Source of the DNA: Congregibacter brevis
Lineage (GTDB): Bacteria; Pseudomonadota; Gammaproteobacteria; Pseudomonadales; Halieaceae
Reading direction: 5' to 3'
NCBI RefSeq assembly: GCF_045689245.1
Contig: NZ_CP136865.1
Coordinates: 1,736,001 to 1,800,000, forward strand
DNA: 64,000 nucleotides
The notes beneath the pieces are model-generated. The model was not told the DNA's origin. It worked only from the letters and a program-made list of their open reading frames with translations, and ran no database searches. Below, piece by piece: positions 17,244-24,383 of the stretch. Every line of letters starts with the position of its first letter. Positions within the stretch are counted from its first letter, which is position 1. The translations under genes were made by a program, and so were the position numbers.

Positions 17244-17870
17244 ATGAGTCAGTTCTTCCAGATACATCCGGATAATCCCCAGGCCCGCCTGGTGCGTCAG
17301 GCCGCCGATATTGTCCGCGGTGGGGGCGTGATCGTTTATCCAACGGATTCGGCGTACGCGCTGGGTTGTCACATTGGGGACAAGGCTGCTTTGGATCGCA
17401 TTCGTCGCATTCGTAAGCTTGATGACCGGCATAATTTTACGCTGGTCTGTCGCGATCTTTCCGAAATCGCGACTTATGCCCGTGTAGACAACGCGGTGTA
17501 CCGATTGTTGAAGCAGCACACGCCGGGTCCCTACACTTTCATTCTTCGCGCAACTACCGAAGTACCCAGGCGCCTTATGCAGGCAAAACGCAAGACTATT
17601 GGGCTCCGGGTGCCGGATAATGCCATCACCCAGACGCTTCTTGGTGACCTTGGCGAACCCCTGATGAGCGTGTCGTTGATTATGCCCGGCGATGAACTGC
17701 CGCTTATTGACCCCTATGAGATCCGCGAAATTCTCGAACATGAGGTGGATCTGGTGCTCGATGGGGGTTACTGCGGTATGGAGGCAACGACGGTGGTAGA
17801 CCTGGCCGATGAGAAGCCCATGGTGCTGCGTGCTGGGAAGGGCGACCCAGCGCCCTTTGAGGCTCCCTGA
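17244..17870 (+). CDS. yciO: Sua5/YciO/YrdC family protein (YciO type)
   Basis: 208 residues. GGGVIVYPTDSAYALGC, KLDDRHNFTLVCRDLSEI and RLMQAKRKTIGLRVPDN define the YrdC fold that binds tRNA, ATP and threonine. TsaC/Sua5 makes threonylcarbamoyl-AMP for t6A in tRNA; YciO proteins are close paralogues with weaker or unclear activity. The sequence fits YciO (PTDSAYALG, HNFTL) better than TsaC. The downstream scpA is 33 nt away, the same order as in Pseudomonas. Confidence 0.9.
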   Translation: MSQFFQIHPDNPQARLVRQAADIVRGGGVIVYPTDSAYALGCHIGDKAALDRIRRIRKLDDRHNFTLVCRDLSEIATYARVDNAVYRLLKQHTPGPYTFILRATTEVPRRLMQAKRKTIGLRVPDNAITQTLLGDLGEPLMSVSLIMPGDELPLIDPYEIREILEHEVDLVLDGGYCGMEATTVVDLADEKPMVLRAGKGDPAPFEAP

Positions 17871-17872
17871 GG

Positions 17873-17878
17873 TATACT
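17873..17878 (+). promoter_or_regulatory. Candidate -10 box of scpA
   Basis: TATACT preceded by CCCTGAGG, overlapping the end of the YciO gene and 26 nt before the scpA start. No good -35. It resembles the sequence before 1430 and the TATACT before gyrA. Confidence 0.3.
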
Positions 17879-17903
17879 GGCGACACTTTGTACTGGTGCT
17901 TCT

Positions 17904-18749
17904 GTGACTAACGAAAATCAAGACTTGATGCCTTCAAGCTCCTCATTGCTGGGGCCGGAACTGCCGACTCAGTCAGAAATGCCTTTTGCTGTGGTTATGG
18001 GTAAAGCCGTTACTGAGCTTCCCAAGGATTTGTACATTCCACCTCAGGCGCTTGAGGTGTTTTTGGAGGCTTTTGAAGGGCCTCTGGATCTTCTGCTGTA
18101 CCTCATCCGGCGCCAAAATCTCGATATTCTCGAAATCGACGTCTCGCGAATCACAGAGCAGTACATGCATTACGTGGACCTAATGGATGCCATGCAATTC
18201 GAGCTTGCCGCCGAGTACTTGCTCATGGCGGCTATGCTGGCCGAGATAAAGTCGCGCATGTTGCTACCGAGAGCGACCACTGAAGATGAGGACGAAGAAG
18301 ATCCTCGCGCTCAGTTGATACGTCGCCTCCAGGAGTACGAGCGCTTTAAAAAAGCTGCGGAAGAGATCGAGGATCTTCCCCGTATGGAGCGGGACACTTG
18401 GGTCGCAAGTGCCGCGCCACCTCCTGTTGAGCAGGAGCGCCCCGCGCCTGACGTCGACATGCGTGAGCTCTTATTGGTGCTCTCTGATGTTCTCAAGCGT
18501 GCGCAGATGTACGAGAGCCACCAGGTGCAGCGGGAAGCTTTATCAACCCGGGAGCGTATGTCTCAGGTTTTGGACAAGCTTCAGGGTAAGCAGTTTGTGC
18601 CCTTTGTTTCTCTGTTTTCCGCCGAAGAAGGCAAGTTAGGGGTTGTAGTGACGTTTTTGGCGATCATGGAACTCATTAAGGAGTCTTTGGTTGAGATTGT
18701 TCAGACAGAAAGTTTTGGCCCGATACACGTTAAGGGGCGTGCCGAATGA
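17904..18749 (+). CDS. scpA: Segregation and condensation protein A
   Basis: Kleisin that bridges the SMC heads and binds ScpB in the chromosome condensin. LEVFLEAFEGPLDLLLYLIR, the kleisin signature, is near residue 46 (quoted as AFEGPLDLLLYLI). LAAEYLLMAAMLAEIKSRMLL and the C-terminal winged-helix part are present. At 281 residues it carries an extra ~40-residue leader before the conserved start. GTG start at 17904. Its stop overlaps scpB (ATGA). No smc gene lies in this window. Confidence 0.95.
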   Translation: MTNENQDLMPSSSSLLGPELPTQSEMPFAVVMGKAVTELPKDLYIPPQALEVFLEAFEGPLDLLLYLIRRQNLDILEIDVSRITEQYMHYVDLMDAMQFELAAEYLLMAAMLAEIKSRMLLPRATTEDEDEEDPRAQLIRRLQEYERFKKAAEEIEDLPRMERDTWVASAAPPPVEQERPAPDVDMRELLLVLSDVLKRAQMYESHQVQREALSTRERMSQVLDKLQGKQFVPFVSLFSAEEGKLGVVVTFLAIMELIKESLVEIVQTESFGPIHVKGRAE

Positions 18750-19588
18750 GTGAGAGCACTGGACTTGTGCAGATTATCGAAGCGGCTTTGCTCGCCGCAG
18801 GGAAGCCACTAACGGTTGCTCAATTGGGTGCTTTGTTCGAGGAACATGAGCGGCCGACAAACGATGACATCCGTGCCGCCCTCGAAGAGGTTCGGGAGCG
18901 CTGTGAGGGTCGCGGTTTTGAGCTGGTAGACGTGGCCAGCGGTTTCCGTTTTCAGGTGCGTGAGCAAATGAGTCCCTGGGTGAGCCGACTCTGGCAGGAA
19001 CGTCCCCAGAAGTATTCTCGTGCGCTTTTAGAAACTCTGGCATTAGTCGCTTATCGTCAACCGATCACCCGGGGAGAGATCGAAGAGATCCGCGGTGTAG
19101 CGGTCAGCACAAATATTATTCGCACTCTCCATGAGCGGGACTGGATTCGCGTAGTCGGTCATCGTGATGTCCCTGGACGGCCTGCGATGTATGCGACGAC
19201 GCGAGACTTTCTTGACTACTTCAATCTCAAGAGTCTCGATCAGCTTCCCGCTTTGGCAGATATTCGCGACCTCGAAACTCTGAATGCCGAGTTGGGCTTC
19301 AGCGAGCCGCTGCCCGAGGCTGCCAACGGTGAATCTTCTGGCAATCAGGAAGAGAGCGCTGAAGAAAACGCCTTAGACAGTGAAATTACAGGGCAGGGCG
19401 AATCTCCTGAGGCTGATGGGGTGGCTGTGGATGTTGAAGAGGCTGTGGATACTGCGGACGTAGGTCAATCCGTCGAAGCCTTAGATCAAGAGGTGGTCGA
19501 AGCGGCTGACGGCTCGGAGCTCGTAGACGATGAGTCGGAACTTCCTGTGACCGACACGCGTGAGCAGGCGAACCATGGCCAAGGCTGA
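18746..19588 (+). CDS. scpB: Segregation and condensation protein B
   Basis: Partner of ScpA. Two winged-helix domains fill about residues 1-185; PQKYSRALLETLALVAYRQP, TRGEIEEIRGVAV and GRPAMYATT are typical. After residue ~190 comes an acidic, low-complexity tail of nearly 90 residues (SSGNQEESAEEN, VDVEEAVDTADVG). Many ScpB proteins end soon after the core, so the tail is an elaboration. Start ATG overlaps scpA by 4 nt; the end overlaps the rluB start. Confidence 0.94.
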   Translation: MSESTGLVQIIEAALLAAGKPLTVAQLGALFEEHERPTNDDIRAALEEVRERCEGRGFELVDVASGFRFQVREQMSPWVSRLWQERPQKYSRALLETLALVAYRQPITRGEIEEIRGVAVSTNIIRTLHERDWIRVVGHRDVPGRPAMYATTRDFLDYFNLKSLDQLPALADIRDLETLNAELGFSEPLPEAANGESSGNQEESAEENALDSEITGQGESPEADGVAVDVEEAVDTADVGQSVEALDQEVVEAADGSELVDDESELPVTDTREQANHGQG

Positions 19589-20564
19589 CAAGAGCGGGGC
19601 CAAAGCGGTCGACAGCGCCCCGAAAGAAGGAGAGAAGCTGCAAAAGGTTCTTGCTCGCTCGGGACTGGGGTCTCGTCGTGAGATGGAACGCTGGATAGAG
19701 CAGGAACGCGTCACCATCGACGGCAAGTCAGCGCATTTGGGAGATCGTGTCGTTGCGACGCAGCGTATCGAAGTCGATGGTCGACCGCTGGTCGCTAGCG
19801 ATGGGGAAAAAACACGCTGCCTGCTTTACCACAAGCCCACTGGTGAAGTGTGCTCGCGCAAGGATCCCGAAGGTCGGCGCACCGTTTTTGAGCGCTTGCC
19901 CAAGGTTAAGTCCGGGCGTTGGATATCGATAGGGCGTCTTGATTACAACACCTCGGGTCTTCTGCTGTTTACCACCGATGGCGAGCTTGCCAATGCCTTG
20001 ATGCATCCCAGTGCGAATATTGAGCGTGAATACATGGTGCGCGTCATGGGAGACGTCACCGAGGAGAGCATAAAAGCGATGCTCGAAGGTGTGATGCTCG
20101 AAGACGGCGTCGCGCGCTTTACGGATATCCAGTCCGGTGGTGGGGACGGTATCAATAGCTGGTACTACGTAGTGCTCATGGAGGGGCGGAATCGCGAGGT
20201 TCGTCGCCTCTGGGAATCCCAGGGTTTGACCGTCTCCCGTTTGAAGCGCGTGCGCTACGGCGATCTTTTCGTGCCTTCCAAGGTCAAAAAAGGACAATGG
20301 CAGGAGCTTGCTCCCAACGAGATCAATGGTTTGTATCGCATGGCAGGCATGCAGACTAAAGATGTAGAGCCACCGTCCAGAGACGATCGCAGCAAGCACA
20401 AGCGCATGGAAGGAAAACGCGGGTCTGTTCGCGGCAAGAAGCACACGCGAGATGATGGCGGTAACCTTAGCCGTGATGACCGCAAGGACAAAGGCGCTAA
20501 ATCCCGCAAGCCCCGGTCGGCAAAATCTGACGCCGCAAAGAACAAGCGACGTACACGCGCCTAA
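19575..20564 (+). CDS. rluB: 23S rRNA pseudouridine-2605 synthase
   Basis: An N-terminal S4 RNA-binding domain (EKLQKVLARSGLGSRREME) is followed by the RsuA/RluB-type catalytic domain with GRLDYNTSGLLLFTTDG (Asp nucleophile). The C-terminal ~75 residues are very basic and disordered (KHKRMEGKRGS, KDKGAKSRKPRS), common in this subfamily and likely rRNA-binding. ATG at 19575 is chosen; GTG at 19560 is possible. Both overlap the end of scpB. scpA-scpB-rluB is a conserved order. Confidence 0.94.
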   Translation: MAKADKSGAKAVDSAPKEGEKLQKVLARSGLGSRREMERWIEQERVTIDGKSAHLGDRVVATQRIEVDGRPLVASDGEKTRCLLYHKPTGEVCSRKDPEGRRTVFERLPKVKSGRWISIGRLDYNTSGLLLFTTDGELANALMHPSANIEREYMVRVMGDVTEESIKAMLEGVMLEDGVARFTDIQSGGGDGINSWYYVVLMEGRNREVRRLWESQGLTVSRLKRVRYGDLFVPSKVKKGQWQELAPNEINGLYRMAGMQTKDVEPPSRDDRSKHKRMEGKRGSVRGKKHTRDDGGNLSRDDRKDKGAKSRKPRSAKSDAAKNKRRTRA

Positions 20565-20627
20565 TTGGCCTTTTCGGCGCTGTATTACGCGCCAAGCGCA
20601 CTGTAGGGACTGTTACTGCATGTAGTG

Positions 20628-21401
20628 TTACTGCGCGTTAAAACTACACCCGCTTCGTTCCCCGCTCACGTCATCCATCAAGTACAGATAGCTGCGCATG
20701 ATTGCGTCGGGAGAGGGGTTAGTGTCTGGCTCCTCGGCGGGGTACGCGGCGCGGCGCATAGCGGTGTTAGTCGCCCCCGGGTTGATGCAATTGACGCGGA
20801 TATCACTGGTGTTTTCAGTTTCGCTGGCGAGAACCTGCATCATTCCTTCCGTCGCAAATTTGGAGACTGCGTAGGCGCCCCAATAGGCTTTGCCTGTTCG
20901 TCCCACTCCCGAGCTGGTAAAGACCACCGACGCGCTAGGAGCTTGGCGTAACAGGGGCATAAGACTCTTGGCCATAAGGAATTGGCTATTCACATTGAGC
21001 TGCAAGACATCCCGCCAATCATTCCACGCCGACTGCTCTATGGCGCGGCGCTGCCCCAGGATACTGGCGTTCAACAGTAGGCCGTCGAGCCTGCCGAGCT
21101 GATCTTCAATAACATCTGCCAGCGCGATAAACGGTTCTTCAGCGTCCTGAGAGAGGTCGAAGGGAATGGCCGCGGGTTGAGGGCCTCCGGCCGCTTCTAT
21201 TTCGTCGTAGACCTTCTCGAGCTTCTCTACGTTTCTGGCCAGTAGTACGACTGTTGCTCCGTGAGCCGCGAAGCTCAGCGCAGCACTGCGGCCAATGCCG
21301 TCGCTGGCGCCGGTGATCAGAATCGTTTTCCCGGCCAAAGCTTTTTCCGCGGGCTTGTAGTCGTCTGGAATCGCAATTCCTGTCATTGTGTCTTCAGGCA
21401 T
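20628..21401 (-). CDS. yciK: SDR family oxidoreductase YciK
   Basis: 257 residues of the classical short-chain dehydrogenase fold. ITGASDGIGRSAA binds NAD(P). The catalytic Ser and YxxxK are in FTSSGVGRTGKAYWGAYAVSKFATEGMMQ (seen as TSSGVG and YAVSK). RVNCINPGATNTAMRRAAYP matches E. coli YciK closely. The substrate is unknown. The ATG at 21401 has GGAG 7 nt upstream and overlaps the mupP stop by 8 nt. It is the last gene of mtaD-ubiG-mupP-yciK. Confidence 0.92.
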   Translation of the reverse strand: MPEDTMTGIAIPDDYKPAEKALAGKTILITGASDGIGRSAALSFAAHGATVVLLARNVEKLEKVYDEIEAAGGPQPAAIPFDLSQDAEEPFIALADVIEDQLGRLDGLLLNASILGQRRAIEQSAWNDWRDVLQLNVNSQFLMAKSLMPLLRQAPSASVVFTSSGVGRTGKAYWGAYAVSKFATEGMMQVLASETENTSDIRVNCINPGATNTAMRRAAYPAEEPDTNPSPDAIMRSYLYLMDDVSGERSGCSFNAQ

Positions 21402-22080
21402 GGGCCAACTCCGATTCAGGGAAGAGGAGCCCGCCAAGCTCTTCACTTTGCGCTGCGATAACATCCGCATTCCAGCGGCTAGCGCTGTCTCCATCTTCGA
21501 TGTAGCCGTAAGCGGCGGCGATGGTATACATACCTGCACGTTTTCCCGCTTCGATGTCGCGCAGGTGATCACCAAGGTAAACGGCGTCTTTGGTCTCGCA
21601 AACTAGCTCTTTACAGACCTTATGGAGACTTTCTGGATGTGGTTTGGCATGCGTGACGTCATCGGGGCAGACCACGCTCCCTGGGTTCAAGGCGAGTTTT
21701 TCCAGGAGTGGGGTGGTGTATTCCCGTGGCTTGTTTGTGGCAATGCCCCAGGCTATGTCCCTGCTTGCAAGCTGCTCTAATAAGGTATCAACGCCCGGAT
21801 ATAGCTTCGCGTGACTGCCGAGTATGGCCGCATAGAGATCCAGTAGACGCTGCCTGTGAGCTTCAAAGCTTGAATCCTCTTGGGGGATGTTCAGCGCCAG
21901 CTTTACCAGTGCCCGAGACCCGTTGGAAACGCTCGAACGAATCCGTTGCGCATCCATTGGTGGATGTCCGCATTCCTCGCGCAGCTGCTGCACGACGGGG
22001 ATGAAGTCGTCCGCGGTGTCTACCAAGGTGCCATCCAGGTCAAAGATGACTGCACGCAATCGCGCACCGGGGTGCATCAT
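21394..22080 (-). CDS. mupP: HAD phosphatase, MupP type (MurNAc-6-phosphate phosphatase)
   Basis: 228-residue HAD hydrolase. The nucleophile motif is AVIFDLDGTLVDT; ATNKPREYT and YLGDHLRDIEAGKRAGM complete the site. By sequence alone it could be phosphoglycolate phosphatase (Gph). The place between ubiG and yciK is that of PA3172 (MupP), which dephosphorylates N-acetylmuramate-6-phosphate in peptidoglycan recycling to UDP-MurNAc. That assignment is by gene order and family. ATG start overlaps the ubiG stop. Confidence 0.85.
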   Translation of the reverse strand: MMHPGARLRAVIFDLDGTLVDTADDFIPVVQQLREECGHPPMDAQRIRSSVSNGSRALVKLALNIPQEDSSFEAHRQRLLDLYAAILGSHAKLYPGVDTLLEQLASRDIAWGIATNKPREYTTPLLEKLALNPGSVVCPDDVTHAKPHPESLHKVCKELVCETKDAVYLGDHLRDIEAGKRAGMYTIAAAYGYIEDGDSASRWNADVIAAQSEELGGLLFPESELAHA

Positions 22081-22793
22081 GCCGCTTTGCTCGCGTGGAC
22101 CATGAAGTTCACGGACACATCATTGGGGTTGAGTCGATAACGCTTGCTAAGCGGGTTGTAAGTCAGACCTGTCATGCTTTCTAGCTGAAGGTCCGCATCG
22201 CGAAGCCACTGAGCGAGCTCTGACGGTCGAATGAATTTCTCGTACTCATGCGTGCCCGCGGGGAGCATGCGCAAAAGGTGTTCTGCACCCACAATGGCAA
22301 ACAGAAAAGCCTTTGGGTTGCGGTTGATCGTAGAGAAGTAAAGATTCCCTCCCGGCTTTGTCAAATCAGCACAGGCCTGAATGACCGCTCCCGGATCAGG
22401 CACGTGTTCGAGCATCTCGAGGCAACAGACCACGTCAAAGTGCTCGGGTTTCTCGACCGCGAACTCCTCGGCGGTGATCCGCTGATAGTGGACATCAACC
22501 CCAGATTCGAGCTGATGGAGCCGCGCAACCGATAGAGGTCCCTCGCCCATATCTATACCCGTGACCTCCGCACCTCGAAGCGCCATAGACTCTGCGAGGA
22601 TGCCCCCTCCACAACCCACATCCAGAAGGCGTTCGCCGACTACGGGGGAGTGGCTGTCAATCCAGTTTGCACGCAGTGGATTGATTTCATGGAGGGGTCG
22701 AAACTCCCCGTCCATATCCCACCAGCGCGCGGCGAGAGCTTCAAACTTGGCTATCTCTGCGTCATCTACGTTACGGCTTTGGGTGATTGTCAT
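22077..22793 (-). CDS. ubiG: Ubiquinone biosynthesis O-methyltransferase
   Basis: Class I SAM methyltransferase that does both O-methylations in ubiquinone synthesis. It has 238 residues. RNVDDAEIAKFEALAARWWD is the UbiG start, DVGCGGGILAESMA the SAM loop, and CLEMLEHVPDPGAVI follows. The start is set at ATG 22793 (MTITQSRNVDD), the family standard; the open frame to 22922 overlaps mtaD. It lies 25 nt after mtaD. Confidence 0.96.
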   Translation of the reverse strand: MTITQSRNVDDAEIAKFEALAARWWDMDGEFRPLHEINPLRANWIDSHSPVVGERLLDVGCGGGILAESMALRGAEVTGIDMGEGPLSVARLHQLESGVDVHYQRITAEEFAVEKPEHFDVVCCLEMLEHVPDPGAVIQACADLTKPGGNLYFSTINRNPKAFLFAIVGAEHLLRMLPAGTHEYEKFIRPSELAQWLRDADLQLESMTGLTYNPLSKRYRLNPNDVSVNFMVHASKAA

Positions 22794-22818
22794 AGTCGGT
22801 TGGCGTCCAGTTTTCCGT

Positions 22819-24144
22819 TCATAGTGAACTGATCTTTTGTTTCCAGTGCTTTGCTCGCGCCAGCGTGTCATCCAGATCGATGGTGAGAAGCTTGCGGTCG
22901 CGCATAAGCGCGTCTCCCGCAACCCAGCTGTGGGTAACTTCTCCGCCCGTACAGGCGTACACGATTTGCGACAGGGGATTATAGAGCGGCTGCGTTGCGG
23001 GTGCAGACAGATCCACTGCGATCAGGTCCGCCTGTTTGCCTGGCGCAATGCTACCGATTTCCTGATCAAGGCCTAGAGCCTTGGCTGCACCTAAGGTGGC
23101 CATATGCAGAACCTGTAGTGCAGGCATCACCGTAGGATCACTTGCCGTCAGTTTTGCGAGTAAGGCTGCCGTATGCATCTCGTTAAACATATTGAGATCG
23201 TTGTTGCTGGCTGCGCCATCAGTGCCTAGTCCGACATTAACGCCAGCGGCTTTCAGATCGTTTACAGGGCAGGTGCCGGACGCAAGCTTCATGTTTGACT
23301 GGGGGCAGTGGATGACCTGCGCGCCGGTTTCTGCAAGATTGGCGATGTCCTGCTTTCCGATGGACGTCATGTGTACACACTGGGTACGAGGACCGAGAAG
23401 ACCCATCCGCCTCAGACTGTCGACCGGCCGCTCACCCGTCGCTTCAACGGCGCTGAGGACCTCCCCTGCGGTCTCATGGAGGTGGATGTGTACCCCCATG
23501 TCTAACTCCGCTGCGTAAAGCGCTACCTTCTCTAAAGTGGGTACGGAAACGGTATAAGGTGAATGAGGGCCAAATGCGATCTGCAGGCGATCCATGTTCT
23601 TGCAGTCATCCCGGAGGGCCAGAGATTTGCTGATGTAGTCGTCAGCACCTTCCCCCCAAGCGGTTGGAAATTCAAACACCGGCGTTGCAAGCTGAGCTCG
23701 CATGCCGCTTTTAGCGCACAGTGACGCTACTACTTCGGGAAAAAAATACATATCGCTGAAAGTGGTGGTACCGGATAGGAGCATCTCGGCCATGGCCAAA
23801 GACGTCCCGTCACGCACGAACTCTTCACTGACATGGGCGGTCTCCGCCGGCCAGATGTGGTCTTCGAGCCACGGCATCAAAGGAAGATCGTCGGCGAAGC
23901 CTCTCAGAAGGCTCATGGCAGCATGTCCGTGCGCGTTGACTAGCCCGGGGAGGACCGCATGATTCGGGAGCTCGATTCGCTCAATGTCCAGATTATCCGG
24001 CAGCGCTTCTAGCGGTAGTACAGACTTGATTTTACGGCTCTCCACCAGAATGGCGTGATCCTCGAGGGCTTCGTCGCCCGGTTCCATGGGAATTATCCAG
24101 CCCGGCTGGATAATGAAGTCGGCCGTAAGTGAGGACGGATTCAT
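22819..24144 (-). CDS. mtaD: TRZ/ATZ-family amidohydrolase (methylthioadenosine/SAH deaminase type)
   Basis: Zinc amidohydrolase of 441 residues. Metal ligands are visible in VNAHGHAAMSLL, HIHLHETAGE and LGTDGAASNNDLN. This family includes 5'-methylthioadenosine/S-adenosylhomocysteine deaminases, and the gene next to ubiG in Pseudomonas (PA3170) is of this type. Removing SAH-derived product beside two SAM enzymes would make sense, but substrate is inferred. ATG at 24144; the gene heads the arm that leads to ubiG-mupP-yciK and is divergent from gyrA. Confidence 0.87.
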   Translation of the reverse strand: MNPSSLTADFIIQPGWIIPMEPGDEALEDHAILVESRKIKSVLPLEALPDNLDIERIELPNHAVLPGLVNAHGHAAMSLLRGFADDLPLMPWLEDHIWPAETAHVSEEFVRDGTSLAMAEMLLSGTTTFSDMYFFPEVVASLCAKSGMRAQLATPVFEFPTAWGEGADDYISKSLALRDDCKNMDRLQIAFGPHSPYTVSVPTLEKVALYAAELDMGVHIHLHETAGEVLSAVEATGERPVDSLRRMGLLGPRTQCVHMTSIGKQDIANLAETGAQVIHCPQSNMKLASGTCPVNDLKAAGVNVGLGTDGAASNNDLNMFNEMHTAALLAKLTASDPTVMPALQVLHMATLGAAKALGLDQEIGSIAPGKQADLIAVDLSAPATQPLYNPLSQIVYACTGGEVTHSWVAGDALMRDRKLLTIDLDDTLARAKHWKQKISSL

Positions 24145-24295
24145 GCAATTGGTCTCGGGTGTGAAATAGCTGTGGTGAAGGCGCCGTTGCGCGGATTATA
24201 GCGCGCTCGCGGTTGACTGCTGCCGCCTGTGTTACCCCTTCTCTGTGCGGTGCTTAATCCGTTGTGGGGCATAGCTTTGAGGTGCTCCAAAAAGG

Positions 24296-24301
24296 TATAC
24301 T
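24296..24301 (+). promoter_or_regulatory. Candidate -10 box of gyrA
   Basis: TATACT in AAAGGTATACTCGC, about 83 nt before the gyrA ATG, in the 239-bp gap between divergent mtaD and gyrA. TTGAGG lies upstream but the 13-bp spacing is too short for a normal -35. Weak evidence. Confidence 0.3.
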
Positions 24302-24383
24302 CGCTGGCTGTTTTTGAGCGCGGACCGCTTAGCTTCGAAGCCTCACAAAACACCACCGACCGAATACCAATTCAAGGCGATTT

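Noticed and set aside
20565..20627. GGCGC...GCGCC hairpin between convergent rluB and yciK
   Set aside because: A five-base stem with no T run on either side is too weak to call a terminator.
21402..21575. N-terminal extension of YciK
   Set aside because: It lies inside mupP on the same strand in another frame; the ATG at 21401 has a good ribosome-binding site and family-like N-terminus.
24141..24356. Minus-strand frame in the mtaD-gyrA gap
   Set aside because: It covers the likely promoter region of gyrA and mtaD and looks non-coding.
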